From: Leuctra nigra
Lineage: Eukaryota > Arthropoda > Insecta > Plecoptera > Leuctridae
DNA: 64,000 bases
Direction of reading: 5' to 3'
NCBI GenBank assembly: GCA_934045905.1
Contig: OW203762.1
Location: 9,486,001 to 9,550,000 of the forward strand
A program made the position numbers and the translations under genes. Positions 12,893 to 50,372 of the stretch are shown here, piece after piece (the stretch's first letter is position 1; the number at the start of each line of letters is the position of its first letter). The notes beneath the pieces were generated by a model. It made no database searches and was not told the DNA's origin. It saw nothing but the letters and a program-made list of their open reading frames with translations.

Positions 12893-13541
12893 GTATCATC
12901 ACACTGTGTTGCAAACCATGGTTGGCCGCGTATGTGCCTAGAGGCTGAATTTGGTCAGCTCGCGGGTTGGCTTGAAAAAGAGAGAATTCTCAATTCTAAC
13001 CGCTCCAACCATTTGTTGTGGTACGACGTGACATGAACTATAGGACATGATGACATGATAAGGAGTAACCGGAAGCGGATACGGTGCTTTCTGCACATCT
13101 CAGAGTGCCAATGGGGCTCCACACTTCAAGCGTAGAATAGAGTAAGCTAGGTGCGATTGTACCCCGTTGCTATGGCAACAGATCAAATGTTGTTGACATT
13201 TGCTAGATTTTTCTGAATTGTAAACAAAATAAGTTGTTTAACATAAAGTGATCTTCTAGTATAAAGTAAGTCATTGAAACTATTTCTATACATTTAAGTA
13301 ATAAGTAGTATATTATTACATTTTAAAACAATTACCTTCACTCCGAACACAACAGTTTGGCATTATATTTCAAATACTAGAAATTTAAAGTGAGCTGTCA
13401 TCTAGCTGTAATTTTGTACAGACATGCGTGGTAGGAAAAAAGGACAATTGTAGCTAGCGCTCCGTAGTGAGAGCAAATGGCAGCGTGGAAGCCCATTGTG
13501 AACCAACCAACATCAACCCAAACCGTTGCGTGTGATACCTT
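12893..13541 (+). mobile_element. Harbinger-like MITE, diverged copy M3
   Basis: The ends TATCATCACACTGTGTTGCA and CGTTGCGTGTGATACCTTA and internal CATGGTTGGCCGCGTATGTG match M1 and M2. The centre is different. It lies upstream of gene B exon 1, in the inferred first intron. Confidence 0.5.
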
Positions 13542-13822
13542 AAAATGCAATTGCCGTTGACAGTTTGATCTGGTGGAACGAATTCTTTGTGGACGATGCT
13601 TCGGATTTAAGAAATAAAGAACATAATTTGTGATTGAGCAACTCAACAATGTTGTTCCTGAGTTCAGTAATATGTCAATCTTACATAACCGTGCTGGAAA
13701 AGATCACTTGACACTTAACCAAAAATACCCATTCGGGAAGATGGTTAAATTCTCGAGACCAAGAGCAAGTCCGGAGCCAACTTGCTCCGTATGCAAAAAT
13801 ATTTTTGTTGATAAGTAGTAGG

Positions 13823-14205
13823 TACACTAGAACCAACTAAAAACGATACTACTTGAACAAAACGGATTTGCTGCTGGTCAGGTTCCTTGACAATAGGGAA
13901 TAGCCAAACTATCTTCCAATATCTTCCATCGCGTTTGGGTATAGTAAGTGTGAAGTACCTACCTACCTAAGCTGTTCGTGCCACTCAAAATTAAACCCCA
14001 TTCGACCCTAGCGCCAACTAATGACTAACCTGTCGTCCTATCTTTGCATCGCCCTATCAATCCTCGTTATTATCAACTAAGCTCACTTTCTAGAGTTAGA
14101 TGAAGCGTTAGCACAGACTTCATGAGATGACGCCATCAAATCTTTAACAGAAAATGCTACTTTTGGTTCAAATAAGTACCTAACAGTACCATTTATTATT
14201 TATTC
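13823..14205. repeat. Degraded relative of the small MITE at 46651
   Basis: Shares TTTGCTGCTGGTCAGGTTCC and the ATGACGCCATCA segment in the same order, with an extra insert between them. It lies between the gene B first exon block and MITE M3. Confidence 0.4.
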
Positions 14206-14512
14206 GAGTGTACAATAATATTTTGTAATTTAGAATTGACTCATCCTCCATCCTCAACAAGTGGTTTAAATCTTACAGTGGTAGGTATATTGGTAGGTAC
14301 CTATAGGTACCTTGTAATTGTCTGACTAGAGGGAATACCTATGGCTGCGAAATATTTTTTTTACACTTTGATTTTATGAGTGTAAGGACATTGTTTATAG
14401 ATAAAGTACATTTTATAAAATAATTCGTTTCCGAGCTTTAAGACTTCCTCCAAACAGTTCGAATTCTGACATGAATCGAAGGAATGTTTAGAATGGTTCA
14501 GTCTAACTTTAC

Positions 14513-14735
14513 CTGCGATTTTGGATTCTGCGTCTTCGCGGATTATGTGGAATTATCTATTTCTCTCTGCAGTATGTTCTTCAGAGCATACACCTCAAAC
14601 AACACTTTTTTCTCACACTTGTTTTAACATACATGTCAGCTGTCAGTATTACAAGTTAGCAGCAAGGCGAAGAACAGCCCCTTGGAATAAATCGAGATGG
14701 CCGTGAGAATTAAGGTGATATCAAGGTCAATTACC
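14513..14735 (-). promoter_or_regulatory. Gene B 5' noncoding exon and promoter-proximal block
   Basis: This block is homologous to 43583-43785 upstream of gene A and ends at a GTAAAG donor on the minus strand. Conservation between the two copies, with equal distance to the coding exon, suggests a shared first exon and promoter. No TATA box or initiator was identified with confidence. Confidence 0.45.
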
Positions 14736-16544
14736 AGTTACGTGTGATAAGTACCTACTACATTTTAAATGTAATATTATTTCATTTATTTGCATTTTAT
14801 ACTGTTGCTGCCTCTCCACTTAGCCAAGGAGTTGCAACTAAGAAAGGTGTGATACTAGACTGTTAAGTGCAACGTGATGTTTTGAGTGAAATATGGTTTT
14901 TATTGATTCCCTCAGTTAGGTCGATGTTCACAACATCGTTTAGGTTGAGTTCAGAACCTTGCTACGGATGCAGCGAAAGGTGACTTGGAAAAGTTTTAGC
15001 AACTCTGAATGGTCGGAGATTTTATCATAGAGAAAGCAGAAAACCAATAGAAAGTAATAAAACACACAGAACAATCTTTAAAACGACTCCGGTATCGTCA
15101 AATTATTTAAAAAATTAAATCCACATAGTAATTCGAAGGTCTTCTTTATCAGTTGCACACTGATAAGTGATTATAGAAAATGGTTCGAAGGAGATAAAAT
15201 ATTGCAACTTTAATTTCTTCTCCTTCTCCTTCCCTCCCTCTTCCATATCCTCCTCCTCCTCTTCTTGATTTGATGATAGCTTTGACCTAAATGGCTTACG
15301 CGCTTTGACCAATGTCCACTAAATCTCCGCTACAACTTGCGCTAGGAGAAGATTTAGTGGAGCTTGGCTTTGACTTGTCATTGATTTACTTAAGAGGAAC
15401 TTGGCTTTATGTATCAACGTTCTACTGCTGTTATAATTCTTCAACGTGAAACCAGAGTGGTACCTATAACAATAAAAGATTCCCATTTTGTTTTAATCAT
15501 GATCAGGCGCGTAGGAACTTTATTTTTAGTGGGGGGGTCAAAATTATCGGGATCAATGAATGTGAGGAAAAGTAGTCGCCGTTACAAGGGGGTCTGAGGG
15601 GCCTGTACCCCAAATTGCCCCGCAGGGCTTTTTTTGAATTTTTGATACAAAAGAATCTAATTTGAAGCTATTTTCGCATACTTTTCAAAGAAAGTACAAT
15701 GTGTGAAATGCAATATTCTGTGGAAACTTTAGACAAATGTTATATAATTTGTAGCTATTTGTTTTTAGAGAATACCCATTGGCTCCGCAGGGAATTGTTT
15801 GGGTTTTTGATATAAAATAATCGAGCTTAAAGCTATTTTGGCATACTTTTCAAAGAAATTTAAAATGTATGAAATTTAATATTCTGTGGAAACTTAAGAC
15901 AAATGAAATATAAATAGTAAGTAACTATTTGTTTTTATAGAATCCCCATTGGCCCCGCAGAGAATTTTTTGAATTTATAGTAAAAGAGAATCGTTATGAA
16001 TCGATTTTGGAATTCCTTTGAAAACGGTTGCAATAACCAATAAGCATTAAGCAATTATAAAAATCTGTATATGTTTTGGTATCATAGGATGCTATGATTA
16101 TCCTCATATCATGAGGATGATCATGTTGGGCCAATAACTCATATGTAAATGAGTTATTGGCTCATTGGATGATCAAGTCTTTAGCTTGAAATTGGCCGTA
16201 GAAAAGCTGATCTCTATTTGAGTGAAATGTGACTTACCACTCTGGTTTTGAGGATTCCAGTTGTACTTTTGTAAGTGCCTATTGTTGCTGCTAATGATGA
16301 AAATCTAGAGTTGCGTTTCTACAACTGTTTTCGATTGCTGCAATCTGTATCAAGCTTAATATGGTAAAATCACATTTCTGACGAAATTGCTACCGCTTAA
16401 CCCAGAGGAAATTTAAACAAGTGCCACTATGTTAGTGCATTATTTTTCTAATTCAATTAGTTTGAATGAAGTTTTTGAGGCCAACTTCATTCCTGCAAAG
16501 AGATCATGCGCACACACGCATATAGGTAGTACTTAAATTATACA
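14736..16544. other. Intergenic region between genes A and B
   Basis: Upstream of the gene B first exon and downstream of the gene A poly(A) signal. Apart from the 168-bp tandem repeat (15590-16010) and a pyrimidine-rich stretch near 15220-15260 I see no gene. Confidence 0.6.
15590..16010. repeat. Tandem repeat with ~168-bp period
   Basis: CCCATTGGCCCCGCAG-like motifs recur at about 15618, 15783 and 15953, with shared CATACTTTTCAAAGAAA and TATTCTGTGGAAACTT between. Two full units plus a part. Confidence 0.6.
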
Positions 16545-16550
16545 TTTATT
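16545..16550 (-). promoter_or_regulatory. Gene A poly(A) signal
   Basis: AATAAA on the minus strand lies about 50 bases past the TGA of gene A, within an AT-rich 3' UTR. The spacing fits a short 3' UTR. Confidence 0.6.
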
Positions 16551-16598
16551 CAACATATTATTCAAAAGTATTTCTTAAAACTAAATAAAAGTATATCT

Positions 16599-41777
<25,179 letters not shown>

Positions 41778-42175
41778 TACGCATTCTTGTTGGCGAGCAG
41801 ATCTCAAACTGAAAGCAAATTGGATGGTTATTTCAAGATGTAGGACATTGTGTTTGATGAACTTGGGTAAGCAACACAGGCAAGATACAACGACAATCAC
41901 ATTGTAATAGTCTGGTATTATTATTGTACTTATCCTTATCAATTTATTTTCTTTATTGCTAGGTTGTGAGCAAATTGTTTGCTAATTTAATTTTTTTAAT
42001 TTTCTAATTAATTTCATTTATTCTTAATCCCTTGTTTGACGATTTATTTATTTATTTTATTGTGTTATTTATAGAGAATGTATTTCTCATGCGGGCTTCT
42101 CGCCTACGCATTACTTGTTTATAATATTATGTAGGCTATGTAAAAGAGAGAATACAATGATTTAAAAATTGAATT

Positions 42176-42425
42176 GAATTGATTGAGTTCAGTAATTCAC
42201 ACACATTTTCGCTTGCAATCGAGATTTTGGATCATGATCGAATCCTCAGTGTGAAGGAAGGGTATTTATAAGTCCTGTAACGCCATAACAAAAAAAAATT
42301 GAATTGATTGAGTTCAGTAATTCACACACATTTTCGCTTGCAATCGAGATTTTGGATCATGATCGAATCCTCAGTGTGAAGGAAGGGTATTTATAAGTCC
42401 TGTAACGCCATAACAAAAAAAAATC
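42176..42425. repeat. 125-bp direct tandem duplication
   Basis: GAATTGATTGAGTTCAGTAA through GCCATAACAAAAAAAA occurs twice in direct succession without visible change. It lies in the inferred first intron of gene A. Confidence 0.9.
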
Positions 42426-43048
42426 TATACCAAAAAATGTTGAGCCATAGTTTGACGAATCATCCAACAAATTATAATATCCTTTCAGACTATTATGCAT
42501 CAGTCATAATAAGTTCCATTAATCCCTGGCAATTTGTCTAGTAGCAGAGCAGTACGGAGATAAAACGCCACTTTCGGCAAAAAATTGACACTAGTATACC
42601 TACCTATTTTACAAAAATAAATTATAAAAAAAATTTGATAGAAATGTACTAAGATTCTTGTAAAGCTTTATTACCGCAAGGACGTTTTTCAAAGTTGCTT
42701 GAGTGTCCTAGATAAAAAGTGTATATTTTGTCGTACTTCTCTGTAACTAAAGTTCATTCACGATTAAAATAGCAAGTCGATCACGTCGTTCATTGGTCGG
42801 TCGCATGAACACTGCCCTGTCAATGGCAAGACTATTTTCTTTGTATTATTGAAATTGTATAAAGTATGTGAAATACACACATTTTAATAGTAGAAAATAT
42901 TAGAAAACTTCAATAAATCGATTTATCTTTATCTACAGTCGTCTTGTACATACTCTTTGATAATTGATATTTACATGTATAGGTTTTTAAATGCTCGCTT
43001 GACTACAGTAGTACACGGGCTTGCTATTCTAATCGTGAAGGAACTTTA

Positions 43049-43290
43049 GCTAGGCTAATGGCGACGGATGAATGATGATGGTGATGATAATGATGGTGAT
43101 GATGATGATGATGATGATGATAATGATGATGATGATGATGGACGTAGAAGAGTAAGGGTGGAAGGTGGGAAGGATGGAGTGGTGACCTTCCCAGCATTTG
43201 CCTCTCGACTGAGGAAAACCACGCAAAACCCTCAGCCAGGAAAGACGACCGAGGGAATTGAACCAACATCCTCCGTCAAATGCATCATAG
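43049..43290 (-). mobile_element. SINE copy 1
   Basis: Shares with 59800-60075 the stretches ACCTTCCCAGCATTTGCCT, CTGAGGAAAACCACG, a B-box-like GGGAATTGAACC on the plus strand, and GGCTAATGGCGACGGATGAA. An internal (GAT)n expansion accounts for poly-His/poly-Asp frames. The body resembles a SINE dispersed in hemimetabolous insects, from memory. Confidence 0.6.
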
Positions 43291-43582
43291 GTTTACTGTT
43301 ATTAAAAAAAACGTTTTTGAAATTTGGAGATGAATCCTTCATCCGGGGTTTCTCTGTGTTGTGTTGGTAGTCCTTACTTTTGAACTGCATGAAACATGAC
43401 CGTCATTTTGACATTTGACTACATCATCTAAACATTAATCAAAAATTATATTGCAATACATGAATACCAGTACTACTATAAATGAAAGTTTTTAGACGTT
43501 CGATCGTTTCATACAGACTTCAGGTTCAGGCTGACTTGGAAAAACACAAATGTTTTGAAGGTTTTAGAACAATCCAAATTAC

Positions 43583-43785
43583 CTGTGATATCTCGAATCT
43601 TTGTCTTTACGGATTTTGTGGGACAATCAATTTTTCTTGACAAAATCCTCAAACAACGCTTTTATTCTCACACGTGTAGGTAAACAGAAAGTGTCAACTG
43701 TCAAAAGGCTATGAAGTGGAAACAGCCACGTGGAATAAATCGAGATGGCCGTGAAATTGAAAGTGAAATCAAGGTCAGTTAACAC
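43583..43785 (-). promoter_or_regulatory. Gene A 5' noncoding exon and promoter-proximal block
   Basis: The segment ends on the minus strand at ATCACAG followed by GTAATT, a usable donor. It is clearly homologous to the block 14513-14735 upstream of gene B (shared AATAAATCGAGATGGCC on the plus strand, the CTCAAACAAC stretch, and a donor at the same end). Both blocks sit about 1.8-1.9 kb upstream of the acceptor of the first coding exon. I infer a duplicated first noncoding exon with the core promoter; the start site cannot be placed. Confidence 0.5.
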
Positions 43786-44261
43786 TTTTTTAAATTTAAA
43801 ATACTGAGTTCTGTGAAATAGGTACACCCACTATTTTCGCTTTTATATTTGGATTAATCGCTAGTTGTGTATGTTTGTTTTGTTTAGTAGTGCTATTATA
43901 GTTACTTTATGAGTCATTGAAACCATTTTCCGTGTTATCTAAAGACATAAAACGAGTTTTATATACGTACCTACAAAACGAACGCTCGAAGATAATTTTT
44001 AACTTGAAGAAATGTAATTAAAAACATTGAATGGAACAAACAATTAGCCTATTTTCCTTTTCTTTCAGATCCTTTGAGCAAATCCATAAAAGTCGCCGTA
44101 ATAATTGTAACACTCGACAAGGTATTTACTCTTTGAGCCGCTTGCAAGTGCAATGTTATGAAAACGACCCCAACCCCATGACGCCTGACTCCTGAGACAT
44201 TGCCAGCCAAGAAGTATAATATCCCGTCAATAATATTGACGGGATTTTTTTGTATTGACTC

Positions 44262-44262
44262 A

Positions 44263-44304
<42 letters not shown>

Positions 44305-44330
44305 TCGCCATCGCCATCGCCATCGCCATC
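44262..44330. repeat. (CGT)n and (CGCCAT)n microsatellite
   Basis: Thirteen or so CGT units run into CATCGC units. A perfect small palindrome, ATCCCGTCAATA/TATTGACGGGAT (44221-44245), lies just upstream, followed by a T run. Confidence 0.9.
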
Positions 44331-44396
44331 CCTATCTCAAGGTCAATGGGGGGTCTGGGGGCGGGGCACGAGAATGGAAACGACAAAGAGTTGCTT

Positions 44397-44760
44397 ATGG
44401 GAGAATCGGCTATACCACTGAGATGCTCCGCTGCGCTGTTGAATGCGCGTAAGCTGTGTATATTATGAACCATTCAGACATCGCAGACCCAATAGCTCAG
44501 TTGGTAAAGCATTGGCCTGTGGTGCAAAAGGACGTCTGTTCGAATCCTGCCGCGGTCTCACTTTTTATATTGCATTTTTCACAAGTTTTAAATCTGCCTA
44601 ACCATAGAGTTATTTTTTATTTAAAGTTGCCCGGTATACATTTTCTCAAGTTAGAATTTGTCTACCCATAGAGAGTTTTTTTCCTGAGGCTGCCCAGTAA
44701 AACGTATGCGCATCCGACTGCACAGCAAAGCAAATCAGCTCAATCAGCTGCTTCTCCCAT
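44397..44760. mobile_element. 364-bp insertion carrying a tRNA-like sequence
   Basis: Its ends are ATGGGAGAA and TTCTCCCAT. It interrupts the left TIR of the 44369-48314 unit: the right TIR is continuous at the corresponding point (CTGTGT|AAGCAACTC). It contains the Pol III-type sequence at 44485-44559. Confidence 0.5.
44485..44559 (+). tRNA. tRNA-like sequence (probably a pseudogene or SINE head)
   Basis: A box TAGCTCAGTTGG is perfect and the B box TGTTCGAATCC is close to consensus; a TTTTT run follows. The acceptor stem keeps 5 of 7 pairs and the T stem is degraded, so no functional tRNA is claimed. Confidence 0.4.
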
Positions 44761-45747
44761 ACACAGTAAAAAGTGGTAGCTGTTTCGGAACAATGAGCCA
44801 AAATGAGCTATAGCCCAAAATGAGCTACTTTACTGATTTGGCATACAAATTGCTACGCTAAATTGGCATTTTTTAAAAACAGGAATGCATGTCGCCGTTT
44901 TAGATATAGCGCGTTTCAAAATGGGCCATGGTAATAAGCTATTTCAGTCAATTGAATTTAAATGATATTTATATCTGCGCCAAAATAGTAAAAAGTTTCG
45001 TCGTTTTGGCTTCATTGGATCACGCATGTATTAGATGTGGCTCGAAATGGCAAAATGATGTCCAAAATAGCGCAAGTCAACTCCTATTTTTAAATTTGAC
45101 CGTTACCGCGCCCGCCCCACTGCCGCCTTGTTGAGCAAAGCAACGCGCAAGTCGGCACTCGTCAGTCGCGTCACGTCAGTGTAGTCAGCTGTGTTTATAT
45201 TTCAGTTACAACGCTGGACATTATGTGGAAGAACGAAGAATTGTACGTAATATCTTATAAAAGGCAAGTAATAATGTTGCAAATGTTTATGCATGATGTT
45301 CCTTATAATACCTCTTGTAAAATAAAGTAGCTATCAATACAATTTCGTACCTACCTAGGTACCTACTTGTTGGTCTCAACATGAAAAACTCTAACCTATT
45401 CATGTGTGCTGTGTTGATCCACAAGTTACAACACATTATTACACATACCTACACGATAAACCAACACTATACACTACATATGCTGAATTAAGATAGGTCC
45501 TAGTACCTGTAGAAACTACCTAGACCAAGTCACATGAGTGAGTGTCATAGGTACATTCATTGTTCATTCTTTAGCACTCATCTCTGTGATTTCCGATGTT
45601 GTTTGATAAGTTACGTATGTACGTAAGTAGTACTACTACTAATGTGGATTTTAAGGGCGAGCATTTAGTGTTTTAATTCAACACAAAGTGAGTATTTTAT
45701 TTTATTTTCCAGATAACATTGGCAACTTGAACCAAGAGAACAAGACA

Positions 45748-45970
45748 TGGAAGAAGAAAATGTTCAGCACACAATTTCTGTTACCGATACAGAATTGAAC
45801 GATCCCGATGCCTTGAAGTTAATGCAGTAAGAGGGCAACGACGCTCGAGCTCGACGTGTTGATGAACGAAAGCAGTAAGACAATGCAACGTCAAAAAGAA
45901 GTGACTTGGTATAGTCTCCTTCATGTCGACAATTACCGGCATTGAAATTCATAGAACTGGTAAGCAAACA
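45748..45970 (+). pseudogene. Coding-like remnant of unknown family
   Basis: From ATG at about 45748 the frame reads MEEENVQHTISVTDTELNDP and stops after 27 codons. Shifting one base gives KRATTLELDVLMNESSKTMQ and continues to VTWYSLLHVDNYRH. A GTAAGA donor lies at the shift. This looks like a decayed gene or exon in the TIR unit; I do not recognise it. Confidence 0.3.
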
Positions 45971-46093
45971 ATATGAAGCAAATATGATTAACAAAACTCG
46001 GTTTGCCATAATTAACTCGCAATATGATCTAAAATTGTTTTTTTCTACTTTCAGCATGTAGGTATCTGGGAATTTTCTCGAGTGGTAGCTGTT

Positions 46094-46189
46094 TCTGAAT
46101 CTTCTCTTTTGTCATCGAGGTCAGGCCGGGAATTGTAGTCTACATAACAGAGCATGCGGCACACAAGATTGATGAATACTTCTTCACAG
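46094..46189 (+). pseudogene. Exon-like remnant of unknown family
   Basis: The frame reads FVIEVRPGIVVYITEHAAHK and on to DEYFFT, ending at a GTATTA donor-like site. The upstream half of the same exon is readable only in another frame (HVGIWEFSRVVAVSE after a TTTCAG acceptor), implying a frameshift. Confidence 0.3.
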
Positions 46190-46650
46190 GTATTATTGCA
46201 ATCAAACCAATACCTAATAGTTTCTACATAATTATAATGTAATTTTGTAAGGCAATAATTTTAAATTAAGGACAAAAAATATGTTGAAAGGTTATGGGAG
46301 AATTTTAACTCCCAGATTAAAATGGGAGATAAATACCCCTCACACAATTTTCCATCTTTTATAGGTAGCTTAGGTAACTATTCTTTTTTAATTTGAAGTC
46401 CCTAGTACTATGAAAGTACACTCAACACTCGACTCAAAAAATTGAGCTGTGAACAAATTTTTGTAATAACAAGCTTTGATTGGTATGGAAAGCTTGTTAT
46501 TTTATTTGTATCATTGAAATGAGAGGTCACCTACTAGAGTGAGACAAGAAGATCGCTTGTACTCACTTCTGAGTTCTGATGATGCGATCTAACATTCAGT
46601 CAATCAGATTTATTGAACAATCAATTTTAGTTGTACCAAAAGTACCTACT

Positions 46651-46868
46651 AGGTACACTCGACAATTCATAAAACGGTATTTGAACGAAACAGATTGGCT
46701 GCTGGTCAGGTTCATTGACAATCAATAAATGCTATTATCAATGAAATCAGAGCTCACATACTAGAAGTAGATGACCAGTAAGTATAAACTTCATCAGATG
46801 ATGCCATCACATTTTTTCAGACAATCCATTTCTTTCAAATACCGTTTTATGAATTGTCGAGTGTACCT
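46651..46868. repeat. Small MITE with 35-bp TIRs
   Basis: AGGTACACTCGACAATTCAT and the inverse flank a 150-bp centre that includes GCTGCTGGTCAGGTTC. A degraded relative lies at about 13823-14205. Confidence 0.65.
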
Positions 46869-47103
46869 ATAATAGGTATATAATTTTTTGTCTTACCAAA
46901 ACCAACAAGTCTTTCAATTAGATCCTACTACCTACATGTAGTCAAGATTATATTTATAAATGTTGGTCATTTTACTTTTCATACCTACCTACCTATTTGT
47001 TCAATTTTCTTCTCTCTTAGGGCCTACCTAATTCATTTTTTCTTGACTGTTTTCATAATTTTATAATTTTAGTACACCCACATTACTGACTTGATTAAAG
47101 ACC

Positions 47104-47249
47104 AGTTTTTCAATAGGTAGGTACTCTGCTGAAGCCAATATTAAGTATAAATGGTCAATCAAGTAATGCCGGTTGTTGCCATGGCAATATAGGTAGTCCT
47201 GATCAACTGTTTAAAATCTTGCATCTAGTAACCTACCTATTGAAAAACT
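47104..47249. repeat. Short MITE (TTGCCATGGCAAT family)
   Basis: AGTTTTTCAATAGGTAGGT and its inverse enclose TGTTGCCATGGCAATATAGG and CAACTGTTTAAA. The core matches the repeats at 53545-53765 and 55790-55925. Confidence 0.55.
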
Positions 47250-47332
47250 AATGTCTATAAAAATTAAAATTATATGGTTATATTTATAATTATATTTAAA
47301 AAAATGCTCTTTTTGAAACATAGCGTCTGTTC

Positions 47333-47501
47333 CAGAGGAACACCCGACTGTTCGCTGCGACTCTTACGGCAACAAACCTCCTCGACTCAAGACATCGGAG
47401 CCAATTGCCGGATTATCGTTCTTCTGGTCAGTCGACACAGTGCCGTTCCCGTTGTTCAGTGCGAAAGACCCCGTCGAGGCTCGAATTCCGTTTTATTAAA
47501 T
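47333..47501 (+). pseudogene. Exon-like remnant ending in a stop, unknown family
   Basis: After TGTTCCAG the frame reads EEHPTVRCDSYGNKPPRLKT and then EPIAGLSFFWSVDTVPFPLF, ending RIPFY and TAA. Composition is coding-like and GC-richer than its surroundings. It could be the last exon of the gene whose other pieces lie at 45.7 and 46.1 kb. Confidence 0.35.
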
Positions 47502-48594
47502 TCTGTTGATGTTTTACTGAATTCTGTCTATCGGTATATTGACTATTTAATAACTTGTCCTGGGGAATACAAAAGGCTCTATCCTTTTGCGTCAAAGTAA
47601 TAGTAAACTGTGGGTGTTCCGTGTGAATTTCGGTTTACGTTGTCATTGCGAATCAAGGAAGTTACCATTGGTGCGAATCTAGACAATGTTTTGAACTAAT
47701 ATGTAACTTGAAATGTGGATATTCTAATCATTATAGTTGTTGGTTATAAGAATGCATTCCTCAAACTATTCCAATTATCTAATAAATGTTTTATTTACCT
47801 ATTTTATATTATTGTATATATATTTTTCCCCTCCACCCCCTCCCTTCCCCCCACCCACCGCACAAAATGCAGGAGTAGCTCATTTTGGCTCTTACAGGTG
47901 CCAATTTGATGCAATAATGGTGTTCTGGAATAGCTCTAGGTCGAACCATTTTGGTATTGTATAGCTCATTTTGGCTCTCAATTTATGCACCAAAACGGGT
48001 TTACTGCGCGCCAATACAGTACTGCTTGGGAAGCAAGGTTAGCCAATTCCGGCTCAGTGAGCATAAACCAGTGCGCTATTTTAGGAATTTCAAATGCTGT
48101 AATAGCTTTTTAGCTCCTATTTTGCTGCTGATTTGGAACTCGACGTGCTCAAAACGGCTTCACTTTTTCAACTCTGTTTCTTCACGAGAGACCAATAGCT
48201 GAAATGGCTTTTTGTTGAGCTGCTCGTGATGCACCCGGTTTTGGCTTCATTTTTTGCGCCAAAACAGCTACCATTTTTCTCTGTGTAAGCAACTCTTTGT
48301 CGTTTCCGTTCTCGCTACCGGCGAGCACAGTCAAAGAAACTTTTTTAATTTCAGAAATGAATTTGGTGCGTTTTTACTCGATTTTGCGCTATTTTAAGTC
48401 TATTTTTATCTCGACAAGTGGCATCTCGGTGGCATCTACATAGGCTAAATAGACACATTCTCTGAAATGGCTATTATTTTGAAGTACACTTATACTAGTA
48501 CTGTTTCTAAATCTCTCATGGGGGGTGGAACTTATATATTCCTCATACTCCCCCATAATATAATATAATATATTATTCCTCATAGGTATATACT

Positions 48595-48616
48595 CCCCCC
48601 CCCCCCCCCCCCCCCC
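48595..48616. repeat. Homopolymer C run (22 bases)
   Basis: Twenty-two consecutive C residues lie 35 bases left of the long-TIR element. A similar G run of about 17 occurs at 53880-53896. Confidence 0.95.
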
Positions 48617-50372
48617 ATTTCGGCTACTGCTTTACTAGCGCATTCTATTGTACTCCAGTCACTTTAGACCGAAAAGGGGCGTAACCTCAAACTAATTGCA
48701 ACAAAAAAAAAATTCTCTAATTATTATCGGGACCATGTATATATGTACCAAAAAAAAGTCTACCGATTTTCGAGCAGCCATTTTGTTTTTATTAGGGGTT
48801 GATTGAAAATCAATTAATTATTTTTAATTAACGTAATTGATACATTTTCATCAGATTACAATTTTTTTATTCATGGACAATGTGTTTTACAACATATAAA
48901 AAATAATCAAGACGATTAAAGTAACCCTTCTATGTATAACAAAATTTGGGGTAATTTACCCCCAAAAATATTAAAATGGCCACAGGGGCTAAACTAATTG
49001 ACTTACAGACTTCGTTTTTTTACTGAAATGATCCTTTGACAGTAAACTACAACATACTAAAAGTCTACTTACATAGATTAATTATAACGGCCGTAATTAA
49101 TTTAATTAATTAATAAAAATTTTAATAAAAATATTATTGCATATCTTTCAAAGAGCAAGTCAACAAGGTATAATTAAAGTTAACTTAGACTTCAAATCAC
49201 TCGAACTTGAGATTAAAAGTCTGATGATGAGTAGTTGTTGCTTAATTGGATAACAATTAATGTGTGAATTAATCAATTATATTCAAACATTATTACGGTT
49301 TCCCCATCGATATGGATATCAAAATAAGCTTATTTCAATTGGAATAAACAATTTATGGTTGTATTTATATATAATTGTGCTGTTTTTTAAAATTACATAT
49401 AAACCAAATTCAGAATGAGTTGTAAACAAGAAATTACAGTTTTGTGAAGAAGTTATGTCTCAGCAGTTTGTGTGGCGACAAAATAATAGCACGTACCGTA
49501 AAAGAATAACTTCATTTCATGGAATAGATTCAGAATTCTATTCTGTCGATTGGGCTTGCCGCTTGACATTGGTAGTTCTTTTATTAGAGATGTCTATTTA
49601 TCCTCGTTTTGAAAAAGTGTCATTACCTTCCTCAAGTACTTATTGTTGCGATTGTAGGTAATCGCGCGTAGACACCACTGATCTCCATGGTAGACACATG
49701 TGGCTTTACAAAACTATATCATTGGTGTATTTTATATTTTAACTGTGTAAATCGAGTGATGTGAGTTCATATTAAATTAATAAATGGATCAAGGCCTGAG
49801 TGAAAACGGGATTTTATGTTTGTTATCAAGATGAATACCATGATGGCATGTGTTATTTGCAACGAATTGTTAATTAATTTAAATGAAACAGTGCAATAAG
49901 TTAAGGGAGTCGCCACATTGCAAGATGCTATAAAATAACGTGGTGACTTTCTGTTGACTTTTCTGTTAATTTAGGACATAGTTCATATTCAATGCCGTAA
50001 AAATACACTATTAATAGGGAGATTCTCCTCTGGAACAATCTGAGGAAATCTATTGACAAATCTCTGTCAACAAGTGACAGCAAAAGATCTCTTCGCTCAT
50101 CAACAGCCACATTTTCATGTCAACTCATTGCTTGTATGTGCAAGACAAACAAGACGATGCTGCAAATTTAATTCCAGTCAGAACACTAGAATTTGATACC
50201 TAATAATTTAAAAAGAGCATATGAATAACAAAACAGTGCTTGATCTGCGCCTGTTTTAGATCGAGTTGTATCAGCAATTGATTTGCATATACCACAGAGA
50301 TGACAGCGTCAAATTTAGAACAAAATGATCAACAATTAATTCAGAAGAAGGTGTTTGTGAGAATGCATGCAA

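Larger units (their letters stand above)
44369..48314. mobile_element. Large TIR-bounded unit with degraded exon-like segments
   Basis: The right terminus (48264-48314) reads as the inverse of two left blocks, 44369-44396 (CGAGAATGGAAACGACAAAG...) and 44761-44788 (ACACAGTAAAAAGTGGTAGC). The left TIR is split by a 364-bp insertion. Inside are several coding-like stretches with plausible splice sites. No transposase family is recognised. Confidence 0.55.

Noticed and set aside
43024..44473. Poly-His, poly-Asp, poly-Ser and poly-Thr frames
   Set aside because: They come from GAT repeats inside a SINE and from the (CGT)n microsatellite.
44485..44559. Functional tRNA gene
   Set aside because: Acceptor and T stems have mismatches; only the Pol III boxes are intact.
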